In this document: positions 1 through 11,424 of the stretch, one piece after another | Layout of the letters: each line of letters opens with the position of its first letter | Numbering within the stretch: the first letter of the stretch is position 1 | From: Methylobacterium aquaticum | GTDB taxonomy: Bacteria; Pseudomonadota; Alphaproteobacteria; Rhizobiales; Beijerinckiaceae | Direction: 5' to 3' | DNA: 64,000 nt | Assembly: GCF_016804325.1 (NCBI RefSeq) | Contig: NZ_CP043627.1 | Span: 5,501,001-5,565,000 of the forward strand | Made by a program: the position numbers and the translations under genes | Notes under the pieces: generated by a model | The model's database searches: none | What the model was told of the DNA's origin: nothing | The model's input: the letters and a program-made list of their open reading frames with translations, nothing else

Positions 1-2580
<2,580 letters not shown>

Positions 2581-2581
<1 letters not shown>

Positions 2582-3282
2582 TGACCAGCTCCACCTACGC
2601 CACCCGCCGGGCCCAGCTCGAAACCTATTTCGACCGCACCGCCGTCGAGGCCTGGGCGCGGCTGACCTCGGACGCGCCGGTGAGCCGCATCCGCGCCACC
2701 GTGCGGGCCGGCCGCGACGCGATGCGGGCCGAACTCCTGTCCTGGCTCCCCGCCGACCTCTCAGGGCGCCGTCTGCTCGATGCCGGCTGCGGCACCGGCG
2801 CGCTCGCGCTCGAGGCGGCGCGGCGCGGCGCCGAGGTCGTGGCGATCGACGTGTCGCCCACGCTCATCGGCCTCGCCCGCGAGCGCACCGCGAGCCTCCG
2901 GCTCGAAGGCTCCCTCGATTTCCGGGTCGGCGACATGCTGGACGAGGAATTGGGGCGCTTCGACCACGTCGTGGCGATGGATTCGCTGATCCATTACCGC
3001 ACCCCCGACATCGTCCGCGCCCTCTCGGCGCTCGCCCGCCGCACCGACGCCTCGGTGCTGTTCACGGTCGCCCCGCGCACCCCGCTGCTGACCGTGATGC
3101 ACGCCGCCGGCCGCCTCTTCCCCCGCGGCGACCGGGCGCCAGCGATCGAGCCGGTCGGCGAGGGGGCCTTGCGCCGCCGCGTCGCCGCCGATCCGGGCCT
3201 GGCACCCTTCGCCGTCGCCCGCAGCCGGCGGATCAATTCCGGCTTCTACCTCTCCAACGCCCTCGAACTGGCACGCCGATGA
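2581..3282 (+). CDS. bchM: Mg-protoporphyrin IX methyltransferase BchM
   Basis: This 233-residue SAM-dependent enzyme methylates the 13-propionate of Mg-protoporphyrin IX, between magnesium chelatase and the AcsF cyclase encoded downstream. The SAM-binding motif I LLDAGCGTG lies at residues 65-73, followed by an acidic strand end (VVAIDVS). The C-terminal part carries the RRINSGFYLSNALE segment typical of BchM. The start overlaps the bchL stop by one base and its stop overlaps the next start by four, so the reading frames are coupled. Confidence 0.94.
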
Positions 3283-4685
3283 GCACGGCCAGCCGCATCG
3301 CCCGGGCGCTCGCCGAACTCGGGCCCCGCTACCTGCCCTTCGCGGATGCCGCGACGAAGGAACTGCCGCTCGGTCGCCTCCTGCGCCTGTCCCTGTTCCA
3401 GGTCACGGTCGGGATGGCGGCGGTGCTGCTGATCGGCACCCTCAACCGGGTGATGATCGTCGAGCTCGACGTGCCGGCCTGGATCGTCGCCGTGATGCTG
3501 TCGCTGCCGCTGCTCGCCGCCCCGTTTCGCGCCCTGGTGGGCTTCCGCTCCGACAGCCACCGCTCGGTGCTCGGCTGGAAGCGCGTCCCCTACCTGTGGT
3601 TCGGCACGCTGCTGCAATTCGGCGGCTTTGCCATCATGCCCTTCGCGCTCCTGATCCTGTCGGGTGACACGACCGGGCCGATCGTGATCGGCCAGGCCGC
3701 GGCGGCCCTCGCCTTCGTGCTCGTCGGCGCGGGGCTCCACACCACCCAGACCGTCGGCCTCGCGCTCGCCACCGATCTCGCGCCGGCGCATGCCCGCCCG
3801 AAGGTGGTGGCCCTCCTCTGCGCCATGCTGCTCGCCGGCATGATGGCGAGCGCCGTGGTGTTCGGATTGGCACTTCACAACTTCTCGGCGATCCGGCTGA
3901 TCCAGGTGATCCAGGGCGCGGCGCTCGCGACCCTGATCCTCAACGGCATCGCCCTGTGGAAGCAGGAGCCGCGCGACACCTCGCGCAAACCCGCGCCGGC
4001 CCGCCGCTTCGGCGAGGCCTGGGAGGCCTATACGGCCCAGCCGCAGGCGCGCCGCCGCCTCATCGCCACCGGCCTCGGCACGGCGGGGTTCAGCATGCAG
4101 GACATCCTGCTCGAACCCTATGGCGGCCAGATCCTGCACCTGCCGGTCGCGGCGACGACCGCGCTGACGGCCGTGCTCGCAATCGGGGGCGGGATCGGGC
4201 TTCTCACCGCGGCGCGCTGGCTCAACCGCGGCGGCGATCCGTTCCGGGTCGCGGCGGCCGGCGCGGTCGTGGGCATCGCAGCCTTCTCGGCGGTGGTCTT
4301 CGCCGCTCCGTTGGGCTCCGGCGGGCTGTTCGCCTGCGGCGTCGCGCTGATCGGCCTCGGCGGCGGGCTGTTCGCCCACGGGACGCTGACCGCCTCGATG
4401 GCCGGTGCGGCCCCCGAGCAGACCGGGCTCGCGCTCGGCGCCTGGGGCGCCGTCCAGGCCTGCGCCGCGGGCTTGGCCATCGCGGCGAGCGGCATCCTGC
4501 GCGATGCCGGCTCGGCGCTCGCGGTCTCGGGCCGCCTCGGCGAGGCCTTGTCCGAGGCCTCGACCGGCTACCTCGTCGTCTACCACATCGAGATCGGGCT
4601 CCTCTTCGCCACCCTGGTGGCGATCGGGCCGCTGGTGCGCCGGCCCGCTCATCCCCCGCTCTCCGCCCGTCCGGCCCTATCCTAG
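3279..4685 (+). CDS. lhaA: PucC/LhaA-family photosynthetic membrane assembly protein
   Basis: This 468-residue integral membrane protein of the BCH1/PucC (MFS-like) family helps assemble the LH1-reaction centre complex. About twelve hydrophobic segments are visible. Family-typical stretches include the FRALVGFRSDSHRSVLGWKR loop (residues 83-102) and the GFSMQDILLEPYGG motif in the second half. Its place directly before puhA is the usual one for lhaA, rather than the pucC of a puc operon. The first bases overlap the bchM stop (ATGA) and a 12-base gap precedes puhA. The distinction lhaA versus pucC rests on position only. Confidence 0.88.
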   Translation: MSTASRIARALAELGPRYLPFADAATKELPLGRLLRLSLFQVTVGMAAVLLIGTLNRVMIVELDVPAWIVAVMLSLPLLAAPFRALVGFRSDSHRSVLGWKRVPYLWFGTLLQFGGFAIMPFALLILSGDTTGPIVIGQAAAALAFVLVGAGLHTTQTVGLALATDLAPAHARPKVVALLCAMLLAGMMASAVVFGLALHNFSAIRLIQVIQGAALATLILNGIALWKQEPRDTSRKPAPARRFGEAWEAYTAQPQARRRLIATGLGTAGFSMQDILLEPYGGQILHLPVAATTALTAVLAIGGGIGLLTAARWLNRGGDPFRVAAAGAVVGIAAFSAVVFAAPLGSGGLFACGVALIGLGGGLFAHGTLTASMAGAAPEQTGLALGAWGAVQACAAGLAIAASGILRDAGSALAVSGRLGEALSEASTGYLVVYHIEIGLLFATLVAIGPLVRRPAHPPLSARPALS

Positions 4686-4697
4686 AAGGAGGCCATC

Positions 4698-5489
4698 ATG
4701 CCCAAGGGTGCCCTCACAGGTTATCTCGACGTCGCGCAAGTGGTACTCTACGCGTTCTGGATCTTCTTTGCCGGCCTGGTCTTCTACCTGCGCCGCGAGG
4801 ACCGCCGCGAAGGCTATCCGCTCGAATCCGAGGTCCATGGCGGCCTGAAGGGCTGGGACTGGCTGTTCGTGCCCGCTCCCAAAACCTTCCTGCTCGCCGA
4901 CGGCTCGGCGGTGCTGGCGCCGCGCCCGCACGAGGGCCCGGTCGGCGAGCTCAAGGCGGTCAAGCTCGAACCCTGGCCCGGCGCCCCGATCGTCCCGACC
5001 TCGACCGACGATTCGCGGCTCGCCGACGGCGTCGGCCCGGGCGCCTATGCGCTCCGCGCCGAGCGGCCGGACCTGACCTGGGAGGGCAAGACCCGCATCG
5101 TGCCGATGCGCGTCGCCGAGGAGTTCACGGTGGCGGCGAACGATCCCGACCCGCGCGGCATGCCGGTCTACGGCGCCGACGGCGTGCTCGCCGGCACCGT
5201 CACGGAGATCTGGGTCGATCGCGGCGAGTCGCTGCCGCGCTACTACGAGATGGAGCTGGACGGCGCCCGCGACCGCACCGTGCTGATCCCGGTGACCTTC
5301 GCCGACCTGAACCGCTTCAGCCAGCACAAGAAGATCGTCGTCGAGGCCCTGCTCGCCCGCCAGTTCGCCGGCGTGCCGCAGCAGCGCGACCCCGACAGCA
5401 TCACCCTGCGGGAGGAGGAGCGGGTCATCGCCTATTTCGGCGCCGGCACGCTCTACGCCACCGATCGCCGCCAAGAACCGCTGCTGTGA
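4698..5489 (+). CDS. puhA: Photosynthetic reaction centre H subunit
   Basis: The 263-residue H subunit caps the L and M subunits on the cytoplasmic side and shapes proton delivery to QB. It has one N-terminal membrane helix (about residues 10-32, VAQVVLYAFWIFFAGLVFYL), then the charged RREDRREGYPLESE segment and a cytoplasmic beta-rich domain, the standard layout and length for PuhA. A good ribosome-binding site (AAGGAGG, six bases before the ATG) precedes it. It lies between lhaA and puhB, its usual neighbours. Confidence 0.96.
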   Translation: MPKGALTGYLDVAQVVLYAFWIFFAGLVFYLRREDRREGYPLESEVHGGLKGWDWLFVPAPKTFLLADGSAVLAPRPHEGPVGELKAVKLEPWPGAPIVPTSTDDSRLADGVGPGAYALRAERPDLTWEGKTRIVPMRVAEEFTVAANDPDPRGMPVYGADGVLAGTVTEIWVDRGESLPRYYEMELDGARDRTVLIPVTFADLNRFSQHKKIVVEALLARQFAGVPQQRDPDSITLREEERVIAYFGAGTLYATDRRQEPLL

Positions 5490-5503
5490 GGGGAGCCGCT
5501 GCT

Positions 5504-6127
5504 GTGACGGACCTGCTTCCTCACGGGCTGCCCGGCCCGCTGCCCCAGGGCGAGCGCCTGCTGTGGCAGGGCCGCCCGGCTCTCCTCAGCCTCGCGCGCC
5601 GCGCCTTCCACGTCGATCTCGTCGCGCTGTATTTCGGCGGGCTCGCCGCCTTCCAGGCCTATTCCTCGGGGCGTGTCTCCGCCGCCTGGCCGATCCTGCT
5701 CGCCGGTGCCCTGGCGCTGGTGATCCTGTTCGCGCTGGCCTGGGGTGCCTGCCGCACCACGGTCTACACCTTGACCGACCGGCGGCTGATGCTGCGCATC
5801 GGCATCGCGCTGCAGATGGACATCAATCTCCCGCTGCGCGAGATCGAGGGCGCCGCCTTCCGCCGGCTCAGCGACGGCACCGGCGACTTGCCGTTGCTCC
5901 TCAAGCCCGGCGTGCGGCTCGCCTACCTGCATCTCTGGCCGCATGCCCGGCCCTGGCGCCTGACCCGGCCCGAGCCGATGTTGCGCTGCGTGCCGGACGC
6001 GGAAGGGGTCGCCAAGCGCATCGCCGCGGCGCTCGCCGAAGCGAACGGCCAGCCGGTCCAGGCGATGCCGTCGGCCCCCGTCGCCAGCCCCGTCCTGCCC
6101 GGCCGCCTCGCGGCGGCGGGCCATTAG
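5504..6127 (+). CDS. puhB: Photosynthetic complex assembly protein PuhB
   Basis: This 207-residue membrane protein is needed for proper reaction centre/LH1 assembly in purple bacteria. The chosen GTG start has GGGGAG nine bases upstream and sits 14 bases after puhA; no ATG gives a sensible N-terminus. The N-terminal part begins LPHGLPGPLPQGERLLWQGRP, typical of the family. Two hydrophobic segments follow (about residues 40-57 and 63-85), then a PH-like region with TDRRLMLRIGIALQMDINLPL. The reading frame is open far upstream through lhaA and puhA, but that extension is not coding. Confidence 0.92.
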   Translation: MTDLLPHGLPGPLPQGERLLWQGRPALLSLARRAFHVDLVALYFGGLAAFQAYSSGRVSAAWPILLAGALALVILFALAWGACRTTVYTLTDRRLMLRIGIALQMDINLPLREIEGAAFRRLSDGTGDLPLLLKPGVRLAYLHLWPHARPWRLTRPEPMLRCVPDAEGVAKRIAAALAEANGQPVQAMPSAPVASPVLPGRLAAAGH

Positions 6128-6137
6128 GGAGGGGGCG

Positions 6138-6587
6138 ATGGCACACGACATCCCGGTCCCCCGCGCGCTCCTGCGCAATGCCGGCCTCCTCGTCGCCTTC
6201 TCGCTCGCCGCCGTGGCGATCGGCCGGTTCGGCGATGTCGGCACCACCCAGATGCCGCCGGCCCATGCTGTCCAGGTGCTCGACCTCGCGGTCGAGGACC
6301 GGCCGGACGGCCGCGTGGATCTGCGCGATGCCGGGAACGGCCGCCTCGTCGCCGAGGTGCAGCCCGGCGAGGACGGGTTCCTGCGGGCGACCTTGCGGGT
6401 GATGGCCCAGGCCCGCCTGCGCGAGGGCTCATCCCGCAACCCGCCGTTCCGGCTCACCCGCTGGGACAACGGCACGCTGACCCTCGACGACGTCGCGTCG
6501 GGCCGGCGGATCAACCTCGAAGCCTTCGGGCTCGACAACGCGGTCGCCTTCGCGCGGCTGCTCGAACAGGGGAGGGGCGCATCGTGA
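6138..6587 (+). CDS. puhC: Photosynthetic complex assembly protein PuhC
   Basis: This 149-residue protein has one N-terminal membrane anchor (about residues 12-30) and a periplasmic domain. PuhC family proteins assist LH1/reaction centre organisation. The recognisable C-terminal core includes FRLTRWDNGTLTLDDVASGRRINLEAFG. A GGAGGG-type ribosome-binding site precedes the ATG. The stop overlaps the start of the next small gene (TGATG). Order and length fit puhC downstream of puhB. Confidence 0.9.
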   Translation: MAHDIPVPRALLRNAGLLVAFSLAAVAIGRFGDVGTTQMPPAHAVQVLDLAVEDRPDGRVDLRDAGNGRLVAEVQPGEDGFLRATLRVMAQARLREGSSRNPPFRLTRWDNGTLTLDDVASGRRINLEAFGLDNAVAFARLLEQGRGAS

Positions 6588-6886
6588 TGCAGTGGTTCGG
6601 CGGCAAGCGCCGCATCGAGGTGCCGTGCACGGTCGAGATTGAGCAGACGGCGGAAAGCCTGCACGCCCATGTCACGCTGGATGGCGGGCTCCTCATCGCC
6701 CCGGGCGACGAGGTGACGGTGCACGACGCACCGACCTCCGTGCCCTACGGCGACCGGATCGTGGTGCGCCGCACCGCCACCGTTTTGCGCGCCGGCGCCA
6801 TCGAGCGCCTGTGGACCCGCATCGCGGGCCATTTCGAACTCACCGAACTCTATGAAGTCAGCTTCTCGGAAAGGACGCGGCTATGA
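6587..6886 (+). CDS. Conserved small protein of the photosynthesis cluster, function unknown
   Basis: The predicted product has 99 residues. The ATG overlaps the puhC stop (TGATG), with GGAGGG about ten bases upstream; an in-frame GTG at 6584 is an alternative. No signal peptide or membrane helix is visible. The sequence is mostly beta-like, with [20 protein letters not shown] and a [10 protein letters not shown] turn, and ends in a segment ([17 protein letters not shown]) that overlaps acsF by four bases. From general knowledge, small genes occupy this puhC-acsF slot in related alphaproteobacteria. I assign no function; coupling suggests a role near the AcsF cyclase or reaction-centre assembly. 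Confidence 0.8.
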   Translation: MQWFGGKRRIEVPCTVEIEQTAESLHAHVTLDGGLLIAPGDEVTVHDAPTSVPYGDRIVVRRTATVLRAGAIERLWTRIAGHFELTELYEVSFSERTRL

Positions 6887-7944
6887 GCGCGACGACCCTG
6901 AAGACCCCGAACGAGAGCACGAAGTCGGCCCAGGAAACCACGTTCCTGAGCCCGCGCTTCTACACCACCAACTTCGAGGAACTCGACCGCACCAACGTCG
7001 AGCCGGTGCGGGCCGAGTGGGACGTGCTCCTCGCCGAGATGCGCAGCGACCCGAACAAGCGTCACTTCGTGCGCAATTCCGACTTCGACCTCGACCTGTC
7101 CGGCCTCGATCCGGAGCTGCGCAAGGAATTCCTCGACTTCCTGGTCTCGTCGATCACCGCCGAGTTCTCGGGCTGCGTGCTCTATGCCGAGATGCGCAAG
7201 CGCGCCAAGAACAAGGACATCCGCGAACTGTTCGCCTATATGAGCCGCGACGAGGCCCGTCACGCCGGCTTCATCAACGACACGCTGAAGGATTTCGGGG
7301 TCGGCATCGATCTCGGCTTCCTGACCAAGGCCAAGAAGTACACCCATTTCCGGCCGAAATTCATCTTCTACGCCACCTACCTGTCGGAGAAGATCGGTTA
7401 CGCCCGCTACATCACGATCTTCCGCCACCTCGAGCGCCATCCGGACAAGCGCTTCCACCCGATCTTCAAGTGGTTCGAGAAGTGGTGCAACGACGAGTTC
7501 CGCCACGGCGAGGCCTTCGCGCTCCTGATGCGCGCCAACCCGAAGCTGCTCACCGGCATCAACTACTACTGGATCAAGTTCTTCCTGCTCGCTGTGTTCT
7601 GCACGATGTACGTGCGCGACCAGTGCCGGCCGGCCTTCCACAAGGCACTCGGGGTCGATCCGAAGGAATACGATTTCCAGGTCTTCGCCATCACCTCGGA
7701 GATCTCGCGCCAGGTCTTCCCGCTCACCCTCGACATCGACCATCCAGGCTTCCGGGCCGGGCTGGAGCGGCTGCTCGCCTGCGCCCGCGGCATCGAGGAG
7801 GCGAAGGCGCGGGGTGGGCTCGTCGGCAAGCTCAAGCATGCCGGCTACGCGGCGAAGGCCGCTTTCGCCTTCGGGCGGCTGATGGTGATGCCGGCGAAAG
7901 CCAACCCGATGCCCGCGCAGATCCGCCTCAGCCCCGCCTGGTAG
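6883..7944 (+). CDS. acsF: Aerobic Mg-protoporphyrin IX monomethyl ester (oxidative) cyclase
   Basis: The 353-residue di-iron oxygenase forms the isocyclic ring E of bacteriochlorophyll, using O2. Ferritin-like iron ligands are visible in [14 protein letters not shown] (Glu94), [10 protein letters not shown] (Glu124, His127) and [11 protein letters not shown] (Glu205, His208). Its presence shows that the organism makes bacteriochlorophyll with oxygen; the anaerobic bchE is not in the window. The ATG overlaps the preceding gene by four bases, and puhE follows after seven. Confidence 0.97.
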   Translation: MSATTLKTPNESTKSAQETTFLSPRFYTTNFEELDRTNVEPVRAEWDVLLAEMRSDPNKRHFVRNSDFDLDLSGLDPELRKEFLDFLVSSITAEFSGCVLYAEMRKRAKNKDIRELFAYMSRDEARHAGFINDTLKDFGVGIDLGFLTKAKKYTHFRPKFIFYATYLSEKIGYARYITIFRHLERHPDKRFHPIFKWFEKWCNDEFRHGEAFALLMRANPKLLTGINYYWIKFFLLAVFCTMYVRDQCRPAFHKALGVDPKEYDFQVFAITSEISRQVFPLTLDIDHPGFRAGLERLLACARGIEEAKARGGLVGKLKHAGYAAKAAFAFGRLMVMPAKANPMPAQIRLSPAW

Positions 7945-7951
7945 CGCCCGC

Positions 7952-8734
7952 ATGTCCGACTACGCCGCGCCGATCCTCTATGCCGTCGTGATCTGGTGGT
8001 TCCTGACCGGGGCGATCCTCTGGCTGAACCACCGGCCGCGCCGCACCCATGCCTGGAGCTTCGGTGCGACGACCGTGGCGCTCTTCGGTGCGCTCTGGGT
8101 GATCGCCTGGAGTGCAACCCAAGAGAGCGAGGCGGGGGCCTACGCGGCCTTCACGGCGGCCCTGATCGTCTGGGGTTGGCAGGAGATGGCCTTCTACATG
8201 GGCTATGTCGCTGGCCCCCGGCGCACCCCGGGCATACCCACCGACCGGGGCCTCGCCCGGTTCGGTGCGGCGGCGGCGACCAACCTCTGGCACGAGGCTG
8301 CAATCATCCTGGGCTTTGCCGCCATCGCCTGGCTGACCGCGGGCGGCCCGAACCGGATGGCGCTCTGGACCTACCTGGTGCTGTGGGGAATGAACCTCAG
8401 TGCCCGGCTCAACCTGTTCCTCGGCGTGCGCAACCTCCACGCCGAGTTCCTGCCCGAACACCTGCGCTATCTCGGCAGCTTCTTTCGCCGCGCGCCGATG
8501 AACGCTCTGTTCCCGGTGGCGATGATCCTCGCCACCGGCTTCCTCCTGGTGCTGCTGCACCCCGCCGTCACCGAGAGCGCGTCGGCCTTCAAGCGCTCCG
8601 GCCACACCATGATGGCGACCCTGATGGCACTCGCCATCCTCGAGCACGGCTTCCTGATGCTGCCGCTGCCCTCGGCCGCGCTCTGGGGCTGGGGGCTGCC
8701 CGCCCGCCGCCCGGGAGCCGACGCCGCACCCTGA
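7952..8734 (+). CDS. puhE: Photosynthetic complex assembly protein PuhE (DUF3623 family)
   Basis: This 260-residue polytopic membrane protein has about seven hydrophobic segments, starting with [21 protein letters not shown]. The family-typical motifs [29 protein letters not shown] and [10 protein letters not shown] are present. PuhE modulates bacteriochlorophyll supply during reaction-centre assembly in purple bacteria. It lies seven bases after acsF and 47 bases before hemA, as in other photosynthesis clusters of this group. Confidence 0.9.
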   Translation: MSDYAAPILYAVVIWWFLTGAILWLNHRPRRTHAWSFGATTVALFGALWVIAWSATQESEAGAYAAFTAALIVWGWQEMAFYMGYVAGPRRTPGIPTDRGLARFGAAAATNLWHEAAIILGFAAIAWLTAGGPNRMALWTYLVLWGMNLSARLNLFLGVRNLHAEFLPEHLRYLGSFFRRAPMNALFPVAMILATGFLLVLLHPAVTESASAFKRSGHTMMATLMALAILEHGFLMLPLPSAALWGWGLPARRPGADAAP

Positions 8735-8781
8735 CACCCAGAAGAAAACAACCGGAAAAACGCCGTACAAGGGGACGTTCG

Positions 8782-9993
8782 ATGGACTACGAAGCGCACT
8801 TCTCCGCCGCTCTCCAGGGTCTGCACCGCGAAGGCCGCTACCGGGTCTTCACCGACCTCGAGCGCCAGGCCGGCCGGTTCCCCTACGCCACGCAGCACGG
8901 CGCCCACGGCACCCGCGAGGTGACGGTGTGGTGCTCGAACGACTATCTCGGCATGGGCCAGCACCCGGCGGTGACGGGCGCGATGCACGAGGCGATCGAC
9001 CGCTGCGGCGCCGGCGCCGGCGGCACCCGCAACATCTCGGGCACCAACCACTACCACGTGCTCCTGGAGCAGGAACTCGCCGACCTGCATGCCAAGGAAG
9101 CCGCACTCCTCTTCACCTCGGGCTACGTCTCGAACTGGGCCGGGCTCGGGACGCTCGCCTCGAAGCTGCCGGGCTGCGTGGTCTTCTCCGACGAGGGCAA
9201 CCACGCCTCGATGATCGAGGGCATCCGCTCCAGCCGGGCCGAGCGCCACATCTTCCGCCACAACGACCCCGACGACCTCGACCGCAAGCTCCGCCTCATC
9301 GATCCGAAGCTGCCGAAGCTCGTCGCCTTCGAATCCGTCTACTCGATGGACGGCGACATCGCGCCGATCGCCGAGCTCTGCGACGTGGCCGAGGCGCACG
9401 GCGCCATGACCTATCTCGACGAGGTCCACGCGGTCGGCCTCTACGGACCCCGCGGCGGCGGCATCGCCGAGCGCGAGGGGCTGATGCACCGGCTCACGGT
9501 GATCGAGGGCACGCTCGGCAAGGCCTTCGCGGTCTCGGGGGGCTACATCGCGGCCTCTTCTGCGCTGTGCGATTTCGTGCGCAGCTTCGCCTCGGGCTTC
9601 ATCTTCACCACCTCGCTGCCGCCGGCCATCGCGGCGGGTGCGGCGGCGAGCATCCGCCACCTCAAGGCGAGCGGGGTTGAGCGCGCCCGGCATCAGGACC
9701 GCGTCGCGGCGGTGCGCCGGCGGCTCTCGGCCATCGGCATCCCGCTCCTCGACAATCCGAGCCACATCGTCCCGGTGATGGTGGGCGATCCGGTGCAGTG
9801 CAAGCAGATCAGCGACACGCTGCTCGACGAGTTCGGGATCTACGTCCAGCCGATCAACTATCCCACCGTGCACCGCGGCACCGAGCGCCTGCGGATCACC
9901 CCGTCGCCGCTGCACAGCGATGCGGATATCGATCACTTGGCCGCGGCGCTCGGGGCGATCTGGGGCCGGATCGGGCTGGCCCGGGCGGCGTAG
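8782..9993 (+). CDS. hemA: 5-Aminolevulinate synthase
   Basis: This PLP enzyme of 403 residues condenses glycine and succinyl-CoA to 5-aminolevulinate, the first step of alphaproteobacterial tetrapyrrole synthesis. The PLP lysine is Lys247 in [13 protein letters not shown]. The [13 protein letters not shown] and [17 protein letters not shown] blocks are characteristic of ALA synthases. The ATG has GGGGA about seven bases upstream. Placement at the end of the bch/puh operon ties precursor supply to pigment synthesis; a second hemA elsewhere in the genome is possible. A large palindromic repeat follows immediately. Confidence 0.95.
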   Translation: MDYEAHFSAALQGLHREGRYRVFTDLERQAGRFPYATQHGAHGTREVTVWCSNDYLGMGQHPAVTGAMHEAIDRCGAGAGGTRNISGTNHYHVLLEQELADLHAKEAALLFTSGYVSNWAGLGTLASKLPGCVVFSDEGNHASMIEGIRSSRAERHIFRHNDPDDLDRKLRLIDPKLPKLVAFESVYSMDGDIAPIAELCDVAEAHGAMTYLDEVHAVGLYGPRGGGIAEREGLMHRLTVIEGTLGKAFAVSGGYIAASSALCDFVRSFASGFIFTTSLPPAIAAGAAASIRHLKASGVERARHQDRVAAVRRRLSAIGIPLLDNPSHIVPVMVGDPVQCKQISDTLLDEFGIYVQPINYPTVHRGTERLRITPSPLHSDADIDHLAAALGAIWGRIGLARAA

Positions 9994-9997
9994 CTCC

Positions 9998-10173
9998 AAA
10001 CCCTCCCCCTCTGCGGGGGAGGGTGCCCCACGGAGTGGGGCGGGAGAGGGGACGACGCTTCAGGATATGGCGGAGCCGTTCTGAAGGGCGCGAGCTGGAT
10101 CAGCGTCGCGCTGCCCCTCTCCCGGCCCCTGCTGACGCAGGGGGCCACCCTCCCCCGCAGAGGGGGGAGGGTT
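9998..10173 (+). repeat. GC-rich palindromic repeat, family B copy 1 (315-bp gap after hemA)
   Basis: The gap 9994-10308 between hemA and bchI is dominated by this inverted repeat. Outer arms at 9999-10025 and 10146-10173 (core CCCTCCCCCTCTGCGGGGG) are complementary apart from one extra G. Inner arms CGGGAGAGGGG (from 10041) and CCCCTCTCCCG (from 10114) extend the pairing. The hairpin begins six bases after the hemA stop, so it could act as a terminator or 3'-end stabiliser for the operon. A related element follows glgB at 53046. Confidence 0.8.
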
Positions 10174-10235
10174 CTATGCGCTCGACCGGCCTGATCTTCG
10201 AAGGATATCGGATCGGCACTGTCATCCAAACCAAC

Positions 10236-10253
10236 CGTCAATTTCATTAGACA
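10236..10253 (+). promoter_or_regulatory. Possible PpsR/CrtJ-type site upstream of bchI
   Basis: CGT-N12-ACA occurs 56 bases before the bchI start and differs by one base from the TGT-N12-ACA consensus of the photosynthesis repressor PpsR/CrtJ. The region is unusually AT-rich for this genome. The link is suggestive only: a one-mismatch match to such a short motif occurs often by chance. Confidence 0.3.
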
Positions 10254-10308
10254 ATCCCGCCGCCCCGTCCGATCCTGCCCATCTCATTCACCCGCGAGGA
10301 CATCCACC

Positions 10309-11424
10309 GTGGCCCCCACCCACTCGGCCCTGTCCCGGCGGGCTCCCAAGCCGGGTTTCGCGAAGCCGATCGTCGTCGATCCCGCCCCGCTCCCCGAGGC
10401 GATGCCCCGCCCGCCCTATCCGTTCGCAGCCATCGTCGGGCAGGACGCGATGCGGCGCGCGCTGCTGATCGCCGCGGTCGATCCGGCGATCGGCGGGGTG
10501 CTGGTCTTCGGCGATCGCGGCACCGGCAAGTCCACCGCCGTCCGGGCGCTCGCCGCCCTGCTGCCGCCGATGCGGGCCGTGGCCGGCTGCGCCTATGCCT
10601 GCGATCCGGTCGATGCCGCCTCCCTCTGCCCGGCCTGCGCGGCGCGGCGGGGCCAGGGGCTGACGGTCAAGACCGTGCCGGTGCCGGTGGTCGACCTGCC
10701 GCTCGGCGCCACCGAGGACCGGGTCGTCGGGGCGCTCGATATCGGCCGGGCGCTCGGGGCCGGCGAGAAGGCGTTCGAGCCGGGGCTGCTCGCCCGCGCC
10801 AATCGGGGGTTTCTCTACATCGACGAGGTCAACCTGCTCGAGGACCACCTCGTCGACCTGCTCCTCGACGTGGCCGCCTCGGGCGTCAACACCGTCGAGC
10901 GCGAGGGCCTGAGCCTGCGCCACCCGGCCCGCTTCGTCCTCGTCGGCAGCGGCAACCCGGAGGAGGGTGAATTGCGCCCGCAACTCCTCGACCGGTTCGG
11001 CCTCGCCGTCACGGTGACGACGCCGACCGATCTCGCGACCCGGGTCGCGATCGTGCGCCGCCGCGACGCCTACGAACGCGACCCCGCCGGCTTCGCGGCC
11101 GAGTGGGCGGCGGAAGAGGCGCGGCTGGGACAGGCGATCCTGTCGGCGCGGGCGGGCCTGCCCGAGGTGACCGTGCCGGACGCAGTGCTGGAGGCGGCGG
11201 CCCGCCTCTGCCTCGCGCTCGGCACCGACGGTTTGCGCGGCGAGCTCACCCTGATGCGCACCGCCCGGGCCCAGGCGAGCCTCGACGGGGCCGAGACCGT
11301 GACCCTCGACCACCTGCGCGCGGTCGCCCCGAGCTGCCTGAGCCACCGCCTGCGCCGCAACCCCCTCGACGAGGCGGGCTCCGAGGCCCGGATCGACCGG
11401 GCGCTCGGCGAGGTTCTCGGGTGA
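10309..11424 (+). CDS. bchI: Magnesium chelatase ATPase subunit I
   Basis: This AAA+ subunit of 371 residues drives Mg insertion together with BchD and BchH. Walker A is GDRGTGKS at residues 68-75 and Walker B is [11 protein letters not shown] (IDEV 171-174). Four cysteines (94, 98, 107, 110) in the first insertion loop form a CxxxC...CxxC pattern that could bind metal or be redox-active; this is inference. The GTG start is chosen because GAGGA lies nine bases upstream. An ATG at 10402 would give 340 residues, also within family range. The stop overlaps bchD by four bases. Confidence 0.95.
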   Translation: MAPTHSALSRRAPKPGFAKPIVVDPAPLPEAMPRPPYPFAAIVGQDAMRRALLIAAVDPAIGGVLVFGDRGTGKSTAVRALAALLPPMRAVAGCAYACDPVDAASLCPACAARRGQGLTVKTVPVPVVDLPLGATEDRVVGALDIGRALGAGEKAFEPGLLARANRGFLYIDEVNLLEDHLVDLLLDVAASGVNTVEREGLSLRHPARFVLVGSGNPEEGELRPQLLDRFGLAVTVTTPTDLATRVAIVRRRDAYERDPAGFAAEWAAEEARLGQAILSARAGLPEVTVPDAVLEAAARLCLALGTDGLRGELTLMRTARAQASLDGAETVTLDHLRAVAPSCLSHRLRRNPLDEAGSEARIDRALGEVLG

